Assembly: GCF_049116215.1 (NCBI RefSeq)
Contig: NZ_JAGDZB010000002.1
Span: 372,001-436,000, forward strand
Direction: 5' to 3'
Length of the DNA stretch: 64,000 nt
Origin: Shimia sp049116215
Lineage (GTDB): Bacteria > Pseudomonadota > Alphaproteobacteria > Rhodobacterales > Rhodobacteraceae
A model generated the notes under the pieces. That model had not been told where the DNA came from. It saw only the letters and a program-made list of their open reading frames with translations, and did not search any database. Made by a program: the position numbers and the translations under genes. Of the stretch, positions 24,527-32,687 are shown piece after piece. Within the stretch, counting starts at the first letter, position 1, and the number at the start of each line of letters is the position of its first letter.

Positions 24527-25189
24527 ATGCGCAGCTTCGACGACCTCTTCGCCATCTCCGCCGAGCGCAAGGGCGGCTCTAACGCCCTCGAAGCTTTGCT
24601 CAGCAAACCCAAATCCGCCGAAGACCTCGCGCAAATCCCCGAAGACCGCTGGCTCGCGCAATTCACCAAAGGTGTGTTTCAGGCAGGCTTCAACTGGAAG
24701 GTCATCGAAACCAAATGGGACGGCTTTGAGGCGGCCTTTCATGGTTTTGACGTCGACCGTTGCGCGTTTATGCATGACGAGGATATGGACCGCCTGATGT
24801 CCAACACCGACATCGTGCGCAACGGCCCCAAAATCCGCACCGTGCTGGAAAACGCCCACTTCATCCAATCCCTGCGCGACGATGGCGGCGCAGGCAAAGT
24901 ACTCGGCGGCTGGGCCAACACCGACTACGTCAATCAATTGGAGTTCATGAAAAAAGGCGGCTCCCGCATCGGCGGTGCCACCGGACAATACGCGCTGCGC
25001 TTTCTGGGCAAAGACAGCTTCATCCTGTCCCGCGACGTGGTTGCCCGCCTGGTTGCTGAAGGCGTGATCGACAAGCAACCCACCTCCAAAGGCGCGATGA
25101 AAAAAGTCCAGGAGGCGTTTAACATCTGGATGGACCAATCCGGCCGCAGCCTCACCGAAATCAGCCGCGTGCTCGCCATGAGCGTCTAG
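24527..25189 (+). CDS. DNA-3-methyladenine glycosylase I (Tag) family protein
   Basis: A 220-residue helix-hairpin-helix-type glycosylase relative that would remove alkylated bases. GVFQAGFNWKVIETKWDGFE and AAFHGFDVDRCAFM match the Tag core; NGPKIRTVLENAHFIQSL follows the family. The N-terminal Cys and C-terminal His/Cys of the canonical zinc clasp are not visible, so it is a Tag-family variant. I start at ATG 24527 (MRSFDDLF); no good ribosome site is seen. It is divergent from the hypothetical gene and convergent to the cytochrome gene. Confidence 0.82.
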   Translation: MRSFDDLFAISAERKGGSNALEALLSKPKSAEDLAQIPEDRWLAQFTKGVFQAGFNWKVIETKWDGFEAAFHGFDVDRCAFMHDEDMDRLMSNTDIVRNGPKIRTVLENAHFIQSLRDDGGAGKVLGGWANTDYVNQLEFMKKGGSRIGGATGQYALRFLGKDSFILSRDVVARLVAEGVIDKQPTSKGAMKKVQEAFNIWMDQSGRSLTEISRVLAMSV

Positions 25190-25192
25190 GCG

Positions 25193-25588
25193 CTACTGCT
25201 GCACGCTCTGCAAAAAGGTCACCAGTTCCACCACCGGCTGCGAGGTCATAATCGGCTGACCAGTCGGCGCCTTAAGCGCCACATCCACACCTTCAAAGAA
25301 GTCGCCATACACCGGCATCGGGCTGCCATGGCTCACCAGCGGATCCCGCCCGTCAATGCGCTTGATCACCCGCACCAAAGGGAACGGCCCCCCATTCTCC
25401 TGGCTGAGGGTCAACAGGTTGTCCGGCTTGATAACCAGCACCCCCGCCATTGGCCCATTGCCATCCATATCAATGCCATGGCAGGTTGCGCAGTGCTTCT
25501 TATAAAGCGCCGCGCCTTCCTCCACATCCTCTGCAAAACCGGCCCCCGCCATCACAGTGATCGCCAGCGCCCACAGACCCGTTTTCAT
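25193..25588 (-). CDS. Periplasmic c-type cytochrome
   Basis: A 131-residue protein with a signal peptide (to GAGFAED, about residue 18) and one class I heme c domain: heme motif CATCH in ALYKKHCATCHGIDMDGNGP and a distal Met, probably in SHGSPMPVYGD. ATG 25588 is preceded by AGGAGGACG. The partner is unknown; it could donate electrons to an oxidase. It ends three bases from the convergent glycosylase stop. Confidence 0.92.
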   Translation of the reverse strand: MKTGLWALAITVMAGAGFAEDVEEGAALYKKHCATCHGIDMDGNGPMAGVLVIKPDNLLTLSQENGGPFPLVRVIKRIDGRDPLVSHGSPMPVYGDFFEGVDVALKAPTGQPIMTSQPVVELVTFLQSVQQ

Positions 25589-25733
25589 CGCAACGTCCTC
25601 CTTTGCTACAGCGGACCTTTGGCCCGCGTTGCTCGCCCCCACGTCCCCAAGTCTGCCACAGTTCCCCCCTGCCCGCCTTGATCCCGATCAGACCGCGTGA
25701 CACAACCAAGCCGTGCCTCAAGGAGAGCCCACC

Positions 25734-26273
25734 ATGATCTATGCTGAAGACCTCACACCAAATGCTGAAGCGATCACCAAGCTCTTTGCCGACACCTTCA
25801 CCGCCTCCGAAGGCGAGACCGAAGGCGCGCTCATCGGCGCGATGGTGGATCAGATGCTTCAAGACCGCCAAACCGACGGCTCCCGCATCTTTACCGCCAC
25901 CGACAATGGCGTGTTGGCTGGCGCGGTAATCTTTTCCCCCCTGACCTACGTAAACGATGCCCGCAGCGTCTTTCTCCTCTCCCCGATGGCTGTTGCCACC
26001 GCGCACCACGGGCAAGGCATCGGTCAAGCCCTCATCACCCACGCATTGGAGGCGCTGCGCGCCTCAGGCGTAGACATCGCCATCACCTACGGCAGCCCAG
26101 TGTTCTACGGCAAAACCGGCTTCCAACCCATCACCGAGGACATCGCTGCCGCCCCGCTCCCGCTCAGCTTTCCACATGGCTGGATTGGACAATCCCTGAC
26201 CGAGGCGCCATTTACGCCACTGCAAGGTCGGCCAAGCTGCATCGAGGCCTTGAACAATCCCGAGGTCTGGTAG
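25734..26273 (+). CDS. GNAT family N-acetyltransferase
   Basis: A 179-residue acetyl-CoA-dependent acetyltransferase. The pyrophosphate-binding loop is HHGQGIGQALITHAL, preceded by LLSPMAVATA (motif A strand). YGSPVFYGKTGFQPI is the usual motif B. AAGGAGAGC lies before ATG 25734. The substrate is unknown. Confidence 0.88.
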   Translation: MIYAEDLTPNAEAITKLFADTFTASEGETEGALIGAMVDQMLQDRQTDGSRIFTATDNGVLAGAVIFSPLTYVNDARSVFLLSPMAVATAHHGQGIGQALITHALEALRASGVDIAITYGSPVFYGKTGFQPITEDIAAAPLPLSFPHGWIGQSLTEAPFTPLQGRPSCIEALNNPEVW

Positions 26274-26288
26274 GCTTGCTCGGCCACG

Positions 26289-26308
26289 TGCCCCCAAGAA
26301 AGGGGGCA
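26289..26308 (+). terminator. Possible weak terminator after the GNAT gene
   Basis: A 7-bp stem TGCCCCC / GGGGGCA closes the loop AAGAAA, 15 bases past the stop, with no T-tract. The rest of 26309-26525 is the long leader and promoter region of the cold-shock gene; a TTGTTT / TATAGC pair at about 26353-26379 is a weak promoter guess. Confidence 0.4.
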
Positions 26309-26525
26309 ACCGCCCACTTGCTCCACGGGGCGCAAGGCGGGACATCTTAACAATTGTTTTGAAGCTTTCTCTTGTATAGCCGCTCGCGCACTCCTATGTA
26401 GCGCTCGCAAACGTTTTTCTATTTCGACCACTGTCTCCCTTCAAACGGCGCTCAGTCTCTCGATACAGACCGACCTCGCCACACTGTCGCAATCATGCGG
26501 GCAGATTTTTTAAGGAGACTACGGC

Positions 26526-26732
26526 ATGGCTACTGGCACCGTAAAATGGTTCAACACAACTAAAGGCTTCGGCTTCATCGCACCTGACGGCGGCAGCAAA
26601 GATGTGTTTGTACACATTTCCGCAGTTGAGCGCTCCGGCCTGACAGGCCTGGCTGACAACCAAAAAGTGACCTTCGACATCGAAGCAGGTCGCGACGGTC
26701 GTGAATCCGCGATCAACCTCGCACTGGCATAA
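26526..26732 (+). CDS. Cold-shock protein (CspA family)
   Basis: A 68-residue single cold-shock domain, an RNA chaperone that melts mRNA structure. The nucleic-acid binding motifs KGFGFI and DVFVHIS are intact. The ribosome site TAAGGAGA lies 7-10 bases before the ATG. The leader of up to about 150 bases is typical of this family, in which translation is controlled by RNA structure, though no particular fold is proven here. A strong terminator follows. Confidence 0.96.
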   Translation: MATGTVKWFNTTKGFGFIAPDGGSKDVFVHISAVERSGLTGLADNQKVTFDIEAGRDGRESAINLALA

Positions 26733-26754
26733 GCCACTCCGAGTAAGACTTTTG

Positions 26755-26783
26755 AAACGCGGCTCCTTTTGGGGCCGCGTTTT
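26755..26783 (+). terminator. Terminator of the cold-shock gene
   Basis: A 12-bp stem with one wobble pair (26755-26766 with 26771-26782) and a TTTT loop, ending in a short T run. Confidence 0.85.
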
Positions 26784-26818
26784 GCGTTGATAGGGCTGCC
26801 GGTTGCCTGCGCACTGCT

Positions 26819-27853
26819 TTATGAAGGGCCTTGATCCGCCAGTTCCGGATGCAGGTACGCCTCAGGGTAGCCCATCGGCCGCACCGGCCCCAACGGCACA
26901 ACCCCATTCCAGGACCGGCCAAAATACCCTTGCCGGCAATGCACCAACGACCCGGCCGTCGCCACGCCCTCGATTGCATAAACGCGGCATAGCCAGCGCC
27001 ACAGATGTGGGTAGTCCAAAATCCGCGCACCATTCAACTTCATGCGCACATAGTACACCGGATCGTGCCGATAAAGCGTCGGGAACAACCGCAAGTCAGC
27101 CTCGCTAAACACCGCGCCGCTGAGAAACGGCCGCCCATCCGACAGCAAGGTCTCAAGCTCGTCCAATGCCGTGAAATACGCCTCAAAAGCCTGCGCATAG
27201 ACGCTTTGGTCAGATGAAAACCCGGCCTTGTAAGCGCCATTGTTGATCGCCACGTAAATCCGCTCGTTGAGCGCCTCAACAAGGGACAGCACATCCGCGT
27301 CCTGCGGCACCAGCTGCACCCGGGCCTCCTCGCTTATCGTGCTTCCCAACGCCGCGGCGTGCCGGTCCAACATGCGCAGGATCTCGGCGCTCTCGTTGTT
27401 CACAATCCGCCCAGCCAATTTGTCGTAGAGGATCGGCACCGATTGCTCGTCTGACCCTTCCCGCTGATAAATCTGCTTGGCCAAACGCAGGCCCAACCCT
27501 GTCCCGGTCTCATCCGTACACTCTGCCAAAGTTTCGCCTGTAAGCGTCGCAACCCGGCTTGGATCAAATTCCCAAAGATTTGGCCCCACCGGATCTTCCT
27601 CGCCGGTACGGTTGGGAAAAGCCACATCCATGGTAATGCTGCTCTCTAGGCCAAGCGCAGCCCGCGCCAAACTCACCCGGTGGCACCACGGGCAGTTTAA
27701 CGCCACAAACAGATGATAGCGCCCCGCTTCCGGTGGGAAGTCGGGATCGCCAATCGCATGGCGGAACCCGCTCACCCCGCGCACAAACTCACCCTTGGCG
27801 CGGCGCTCCGCGGCGCGGCTCTGGTCTTCTTGAACAGATGTCTCTTTTGTCAT
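26819..27853 (-). CDS. Glutathione S-transferase, glutathionyl-hydroquinone reductase type
   Basis: A 344-residue Xi-class GST. After the N-terminal extension comes HLFVALNCPWCHRVSLARAA with the active Cys of the NCPWC motif. The C-terminal half is all-helical, with LRLFPTLYRHDPVYYVRMKL and YPHLWRWLCRVYAIEGV, and the end YFGRSWNGVVPLGP is typical. These enzymes reduce glutathionyl-hydroquinones. I start at ATG 27853 (MTKETSVQEDQ). Upstream spacer 27854-28041 contains two sets of short direct repeats. Confidence 0.88.
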   Translation of the reverse strand: MTKETSVQEDQSRAAERRAKGEFVRGVSGFRHAIGDPDFPPEAGRYHLFVALNCPWCHRVSLARAALGLESSITMDVAFPNRTGEEDPVGPNLWEFDPSRVATLTGETLAECTDETGTGLGLRLAKQIYQREGSDEQSVPILYDKLAGRIVNNESAEILRMLDRHAAALGSTISEEARVQLVPQDADVLSLVEALNERIYVAINNGAYKAGFSSDQSVYAQAFEAYFTALDELETLLSDGRPFLSGAVFSEADLRLFPTLYRHDPVYYVRMKLNGARILDYPHLWRWLCRVYAIEGVATAGSLVHCRQGYFGRSWNGVVPLGPVRPMGYPEAYLHPELADQGPS

Positions 27854-27942
27854 GGGGACACCTTGCCGGACTGACCAACAGATGCAACCGCTTTGCCACC
27901 CCGCAACGCCTGTGCACTTTGTTGTTACTTCTGGCCACACCA

Positions 27943-27991
27943 CAAAACAGTCACCTCCGCAAAACAGTCGCGATACCGACAGAATACCGAC
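27943..27991. repeat. Short direct repeats upstream of the GST gene
   Basis: CAAAACAGTC occurs at 27943-27952 and 27960-27969, and ATACCGAC at 27973-27980 and 27984-27991 (11 bases apart, about one helical turn). Repeats at such spacing can be regulator sites; there is no other support. Confidence 0.35.
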
Positions 27992-28041
27992 GTGAATTTG
28001 GCGCGCATTACGGCGTTAACACCTTACGCAACAAGACAGCT

Positions 28042-28725
28042 TTAGCCGTCCACCAAAACCCCGTTTTCCAGTCGCACCACACGGTCCATCCGCGCCGCCA
28101 ACTCCATATTGTGGGTCGCCACCAAAGCCGCCAATCCGGTCTCCCGCACGAGCGTCATCAGTGCGTCAAACACCTGATCGCTGGTCGCCGGGTCAAGGTT
28201 GCCTGTTGGCTCATCTGCCAACAAAATCCGTGGCTTATTGGCCAAAGCCCGACAAAACGCCACCCGCTGTTGCTCGCCGCCAGACAGCTCCGCTGGCCTG
28301 TGTTTTGCCCGATGCGCCACACCAACGGTTTCCAGAAGCTCTCTGCCGCGTTTCTCGGCATCCGCCTTGCTCACGCCATTGGCCATCTGCGGCAGGGCAA
28401 TATTCTCTAACGCACTGAATTCCGGCAACAAATGATGGAACTGATAGACAAAGCCAATATCCTCCCGCCGCGCTCTGGTGCGCCGACGATCCGACTTCCC
28501 GCTCAAGGTTTGACCGCCAATTTCAACGGAGCCGCTGTCCGCTTCATCCAACAATCCCGCGATGTGCAAAAGCGTCGATTTGCCAGCCCCGGACGGCGCC
28601 ACAAGCGCCACCAACTCGCCCGGTTTCAGGGCCAGTTCCGCGCCACTCAACACGCAGATTTCATTGGCTAAGCCTTTGTTATAAAACTTCTCTACGCCCT
28701 CAAGGGTCAGCACAACATCATTCAT
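28042..28725 (-). CDS. lolD: Lipoprotein-releasing system ATP-binding protein LolD
   Basis: ATPase of the LolCDE complex that extracts outer-membrane lipoproteins from the inner membrane. The protein has 227 residues. Walker A is APSGAGKSTLLH, the signature is LSGGEQQRVAFCRALANKPR, and Walker B is ILLADEPTGNLD. It starts inside the end of the permease gene (8-base overlap), so both are translated together. Confidence 0.95.
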   Translation of the reverse strand: MNDVVLTLEGVEKFYNKGLANEICVLSGAELALKPGELVALVAPSGAGKSTLLHIAGLLDEADSGSVEIGGQTLSGKSDRRRTRARREDIGFVYQFHHLLPEFSALENIALPQMANGVSKADAEKRGRELLETVGVAHRAKHRPAELSGGEQQRVAFCRALANKPRILLADEPTGNLDPATSDQVFDALMTLVRETGLAALVATHNMELAARMDRVVRLENGVLVDG

Positions 28726-30004
28726 AGCGCAGAGCCTCCACTGGGTTCATCCGCGCCGCCCGACGCGCCGGAAAGATCGTCACCACAAAAGCCAAACCAA
28801 GCGACAGGCTCATTGCCGACATCACATCCCCAAACTCCAGCTTCGCAGGCAACCGGTAAATACCCCGGATCGATGGGTCCCAAGCCTCGCCGCCTAAGAG
28901 CACGTTTACAAAAGAAAAAATCGGATCGATATAAAGTGCAAACAGGCACCCCAGCGCCACACCAAACACCGTGCCCAACACGCCGGTAAACGCCCCACAT
29001 ATGAAAAACACCCGAAGCACCGAGCCTTCGGTCAGCCCCATAGTGCGCAGAATACCAATGTCACGCCCCTTGTTTTTCACCAGCATAATCAAACCACTAA
29101 CGATGTTCATTGTCGCGATCAGCACCAGAATGGAGAGGATCACAAACATCACATTGTCCTCCACTTCCAACGCATTGAGAAACCCGCCCGACGCCTGCTT
29201 CCAGGTCCACACCAGCGCTCGGTCACCAGCAGCCATCATCAACGGCACCGCCAAGGCTTCCACCTTCTCCGGCTCCGCCACCATCACCTCGATTTCATCG
29301 GCCACACCATCACGATCAAAGAACAGCTGCGCCTCGCTGAACGGCAGATAGACCCGTGTGCGATCAATGTCATAGCGCCCGGCACTGAAGATGTAGACCA
29401 CCTCATAGCTGCTGATCCGTGGCGAGGTGCCAAAGGCGGTTTTTACACCATTGGGCGAGATCAACTTAATGCGATCCCCCACCCGCGCGCCCAGTTCCCG
29501 CGCCACGCCGGAGCCAATCGCGATGCCTTCGTTGTAGCGCCCAATATCGCCATTACTGCTGGTCGGGTCGGCAATCCGTGGCAACTCCGCCAAATCGTCC
29601 GCCCGCATGCCAAAGACTTCGACCCCCGCATTCCGGTTGCGCAGGTTGCCCATGACCTGCCCTTTCACCAACGGTGCCGCCCGGGTCACGCCGGGCACGT
29701 CACGCAACTTTGCCGCCACCGTGTCAAAGTCTTTGATGGTGCGGTCAATTGCTCCGGTCTCGGAAATTTCGCCGCTTTGATAAACACTTACATGCGCATT
29801 GGCGCCCAGGATGGTCCCAACAAATTCAGACCGAAATCCGGCTCGCACAGCCAAGGTGGCGATCAAGGCAAACACCGCCAAGGTGATGCCAATCAGGCTG
29901 ATCCAGGTCATTGTACTGACCCCGCCCTCAGCTTTGCGCGCGCGCAAATAGCGCCAGGCGATCATCCATTCAAATCGGGAAAAAGGGGCTGTGCGACCTG
30001 CCAT
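28718..30004 (-). CDS. lolC: Lipoprotein-releasing ABC transporter permease (LolC/LolE)
   Basis: A 428-residue FtsX-like permease: an N-terminal membrane helix (about residues 25-47), a large periplasmic domain (to about 270) and three C-terminal helices. FSRFEWMIAWRYLRARKAEG and VSTMTWISLIGITLAVFALI are the LolC/E signature. Alphaproteobacteria usually have one such permease gene in place of separate lolC and lolE, acting as a homodimer. It is first in the operon with lolD. Confidence 0.94.
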   Translation of the reverse strand: MAGRTAPFSRFEWMIAWRYLRARKAEGGVSTMTWISLIGITLAVFALIATLAVRAGFRSEFVGTILGANAHVSVYQSGEISETGAIDRTIKDFDTVAAKLRDVPGVTRAAPLVKGQVMGNLRNRNAGVEVFGMRADDLAELPRIADPTSSNGDIGRYNEGIAIGSGVARELGARVGDRIKLISPNGVKTAFGTSPRISSYEVVYIFSAGRYDIDRTRVYLPFSEAQLFFDRDGVADEIEVMVAEPEKVEALAVPLMMAAGDRALVWTWKQASGGFLNALEVEDNVMFVILSILVLIATMNIVSGLIMLVKNKGRDIGILRTMGLTEGSVLRVFFICGAFTGVLGTVFGVALGCLFALYIDPIFSFVNVLLGGEAWDPSIRGIYRLPAKLEFGDVMSAMSLSLGLAFVVTIFPARRAARMNPVEALRYE

Positions 30005-30033
30005 AACTGCTCCGGTTCTTGGTTGGCGTGACC

Positions 30034-30423
30034 CTATGAGGCCACCCGCTTAGGGTCAAGCGATCCCGGCGCATCCAATCCCAACGGGCACGCCTCTGCC
30101 AGCCGCCGCGCCACCACCTCTCGCAGGTTGCTAAGCTCCTGCATACGCGCATCAATCTCCGCCAACTTGCCGCGCAGCAAAGTCTCGACCTCCCCCTGCG
30201 ACAGCCCACCGCCAAGCCCCTGCACCAACGCGCCAATCTCCTTAAGCGAAAACCCCAAGGCCTGCCCCTGACGGATCAACCGCACCATCTCCACCATGCC
30301 CTCCGGGTAATCGCGATAGCCGTTCGGCCACCGGTCGGCGCGGATAAGCCCTTGTTTTTCATAATACCGCAACGTGTCTCGGCTCACGCCGCTTGCCGTG
30401 GCCAACGCCCCGATCCGCATCAT
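30034..30423 (-). CDS. MerR family transcriptional regulator
   Basis: A 129-residue regulator. The winged-helix DNA-binding part is RIGALATASGVSRDTLRYYE ... GYRDYPEGMVEMVRLI, followed by the dimerisation coiled coil (GEVETLLRGKLAEIDARM). One Cys (EACPLGL, near residue 112) is all that remains of metal-site residues, so a CueR/ZntR-like metal sensor is not clearly supported. It lies divergent to a small membrane protein gene, with an elongated MerR-type promoter between. ATG ATG at the start allows two readings. Confidence 0.9.
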   Translation of the reverse strand: MMRIGALATASGVSRDTLRYYEKQGLIRADRWPNGYRDYPEGMVEMVRLIRQGQALGFSLKEIGALVQGLGGGLSQGEVETLLRGKLAEIDARMQELSNLREVVARRLAEACPLGLDAPGSLDPKRVAS

Positions 30424-30431
30424 TTTTCTCC

Positions 30432-30462
30432 TTGACCTTAGACTCTACTCCAAGGTTTACAC
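30432..30462 (+). promoter_or_regulatory. MerR-type promoter/operator
   Basis: -35 TTGACC (30432-30437) and -10 TTACAC (30457-30462, or TTTACA one base earlier) are separated by 18-19 bases. The operator ACCTTAGA-CTCTAC-TCCAAGGT (30435-30456) sits in the spacer, matching 7 of 8 in its halves. This overlong spacing is the hallmark of MerR-activated promoters; it points at the membrane protein gene at 30499. Confidence 0.72.
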
Positions 30463-30498
30463 CTCCCCGCATCCAACGCAACTGACAAAGGATGCATC

Positions 30499-30909
30499 AT
30501 GTCACCCACCGCTTTTCACCGCCTGTACCGCGTCTCCGCCTGGTACGATTTGCTGATCACCTGGCCCTATATGACGCCGCTGACGCTTGGCCTGTTCTGG
30601 AGCGGCATGAACGGCGCCCATGCCATCACCGGCCTGCCGCTCTTACCCGAACTGAACGCCTATGCTGTTCTCTTTGCCAACTTTTTTGGCAGCGTGGTGA
30701 TCATCTGGTCGATCGTACGCCTGCGCCTGAATAATCCCCAACTCGCCCGCTACGACGCAGTTGGCCGCTGGCTGTTCTCTGCCTGGATGCTCAACGCCGT
30801 CTTGAACGGCGCAAGCCCTATGATCTGGGGCTTTATCGTCATCGAATTGACCTTCGCGGTTTCACAATCCCTTCCTGTCCGGGAACCGGCACAAGTCCCC
30901 GCGACATAA
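30499..30909 (+). CDS. Small membrane protein under MerR control
   Basis: A 136-residue protein with four hydrophobic segments (about residues 14-34, 45-70, 82-105 and 108-125): HRLYRVSAWYDLLITWPYMT opens it. No family is certain. The segment AKAQ-type metal motifs are lacking. It is the only gene downstream of the MerR-type promoter, so it is the presumed target. AAAGGATG lies before ATG 30499. It faces proS convergently, with a terminator between. Confidence 0.78.
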   Translation: MSPTAFHRLYRVSAWYDLLITWPYMTPLTLGLFWSGMNGAHAITGLPLLPELNAYAVLFANFFGSVVIIWSIVRLRLNNPQLARYDAVGRWLFSAWMLNAVLNGASPMIWGFIVIELTFAVSQSLPVREPAQVPAT

Positions 30910-30910
30910 C

Positions 30911-30939
30911 AAAAAAGGCCCTCGCAAATCGCGAGGACC
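30911..30939 (-). terminator. Terminator of proS
   Basis: On the minus strand a 9-bp stem (30931-30939 with 30917-30925, one wobble pair) is followed by six T (30911-30916). Confidence 0.85.
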
Positions 30940-30971
30940 TCCCAATGTTCAAAGTTCACAAAGCGTCTGGA

Positions 30972-32330
30972 TCAGATACCGGTCACACGGTGATCCGCAT
31001 AGATCTCGATCAACTTGGCCACCGCTGCTTCCGGCGCCAGCTCTTCGCTTTCACCAGTCCGCCGTGAAGTCAGCTCCACCACGCCGTTTTTCAGGCCACG
31101 TGGCCCAACCGTGATGCGCCATGGCAGACCAATCAGATCCATAGTGGCAAACTTGCCGCCAGCACGCTCTTTGCGGTCATCGTACAGCGGCTCAAGACCG
31201 GCCGCTTCCAGCGCTTTCTCCAGCGCCTCACAGGCCGCATCGGCTTCTGCGTCACCTTGCTTCAGGTTCACAATGCCCGCGTGGAATGGTGTCACACCTT
31301 CAGGCCAGATGATGCCATTGTCGTCATGGCTGGCTTCAATGATCGCCCCCAACAGACGGCTCACACCAATGCCGTGGCTACCCATGTGCACGGACACTTT
31401 TTCGCCTTCTGCGGTCTGCACTTGCGCACCCAGCGCGTCAGAATACTTGGTGCCAAAGTAAAAGATCTGCCCCACTTCGATGCCACGCGCCGTGCGACGA
31501 CGCTCTTCCGGCACTTCGTTAAACAGCGCCTCATCATGGGTCTCATCGGTGCGCGCGTATTTGGTGGTGAACTCCTCCAACACGCCCTGACACTGTGCGA
31601 CGCTGTCGTAATCAATCTCGCGATCACCAAAAGACAGGTCTGTTACCGCGGAATCGTAGAACACTTCGGATTCGCCAGTTTCAGCCAGCACCAGGAACTC
31701 GTGGGTATAGTCGCCCCCAATCGGCCCACCATCCGCCCGCATTGGGATCGCCTGAAGTCCCATACGCTCATAGGTGCGCAGATAGCTCACCAGGTGGCGG
31801 TTGTACGCGTGCAGAGCGTCTTCTTTGCTCAAGTCAAAGTTATAGCCGTCTTTCATGTAAAACTCGCGGCCGCGCATCACGCCAAAACGGGGACGGATCT
31901 CATCGCGGAACTTCCACTGAATCTGATACATGGTCAGCGGCAAATCTTTGTAAGAGCTTACATTGCTGCGAAAAATATCGGTGATCAGCTCTTCCGCGGT
32001 TGGTGTATAGAGCATGTCACGATCATGGCGGTCTTTGATGCGCAGCATCTCCTCGCCGTAAGCGTCATAGCGCCCGCTTTCTTTCCAAAGATCAGCTGAC
32101 TGCAAGGTCGGCATCTGCATCGGAATGTGGCCCGCCCGCACTTGCTCTTCGTGCACAATATTCTCGATCTTGCGCAGCACTTTGAACCCCAGCGGCAACC
32201 AGGAATAAATCCCCGCACTGGACTGTTTGATCATGCCAGCACGCAACATCAAGCGGTGGCTGACAATCTGGGCCTCGGAAGGGGTTTCCTTCAGCACAGG
32301 CAGGAAATAGCGGGACAGGCGCATCGGCAC
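30972..32330 (-). CDS. proS: Prolyl-tRNA synthetase (short bacterial type)
   Basis: Class II aminoacyl-tRNA synthetase, 452 residues. It lacks the INS editing domain of about 180 residues that long bacterial ProS enzymes have between motifs 2 and 3; this short form is typical of alphaproteobacteria. Motif 1 is near SGIYSWLPLGFKVLRKIENI, motif 2 in QIQWKFRDEIRPRFGVMRGR, motif 3 in GSHGIGVSRLLGAI. The C-terminal anticodon-binding domain begins near residue 350. Editing of mischarged Ala-tRNA(Pro) would need a separate protein such as ProXp. Confidence 0.96.
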   Translation of the reverse strand: MPMRLSRYFLPVLKETPSEAQIVSHRLMLRAGMIKQSSAGIYSWLPLGFKVLRKIENIVHEEQVRAGHIPMQMPTLQSADLWKESGRYDAYGEEMLRIKDRHDRDMLYTPTAEELITDIFRSNVSSYKDLPLTMYQIQWKFRDEIRPRFGVMRGREFYMKDGYNFDLSKEDALHAYNRHLVSYLRTYERMGLQAIPMRADGGPIGGDYTHEFLVLAETGESEVFYDSAVTDLSFGDREIDYDSVAQCQGVLEEFTTKYARTDETHDEALFNEVPEERRRTARGIEVGQIFYFGTKYSDALGAQVQTAEGEKVSVHMGSHGIGVSRLLGAIIEASHDDNGIIWPEGVTPFHAGIVNLKQGDAEADAACEALEKALEAAGLEPLYDDRKERAGGKFATMDLIGLPWRITVGPRGLKNGVVELTSRRTGESEELAPEAAVAKLIEIYADHRVTGI

Positions 32331-32687
32331 TCACTCTCTCGGCTTGGGCCGAACACAAATGGAACGACCATCTCTAAACATTTGCCTTGGGCTAGCCCAA
32401 TCAGACAGTCGAGGCAAGCCGTGCGACGGCATGGTTGCACACCGGACAACAAAGCGCGCCCCTTTACAGCGCCACCGCAAATTCGAAAATAAATTTACAA
32501 TTGCCGCCTAAATTTTAGGCAACTGTTAACGCTTTTCGCTTTTGATCAAACACGGGAGGGGCGCTTCATGCGTTCGTTTGGGTCATTTGCTCTGCATGGA
32601 CCGGTCAGAAAGCAGACCGCACTGCAGCGCAAACACTCAAGGGAATTCAACACCCCTCTTCCGATATGTTGATAAGTGAGCCAGATA
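32331..32687. other. Intergenic region upstream of the histidine kinase
   Basis: No gene is seen in 357 bases. It contains the palindrome GGGCTAGCCC near 32389, a nested inverted repeat TTGCC-GCCTAAATTTTAGGC-AA (32501-32522) and TTTGATCAAA near 32541. The AT-rich inner part could be a promoter or operator region for the kinase. Nothing else is recognised. Confidence 0.5.

Noticed and set aside
26315..26345. Third copy of the GC-rich repeat (CCACGGGGCG)
   Set aside because: Only about ten bases agree with the repeat; the rest differs.
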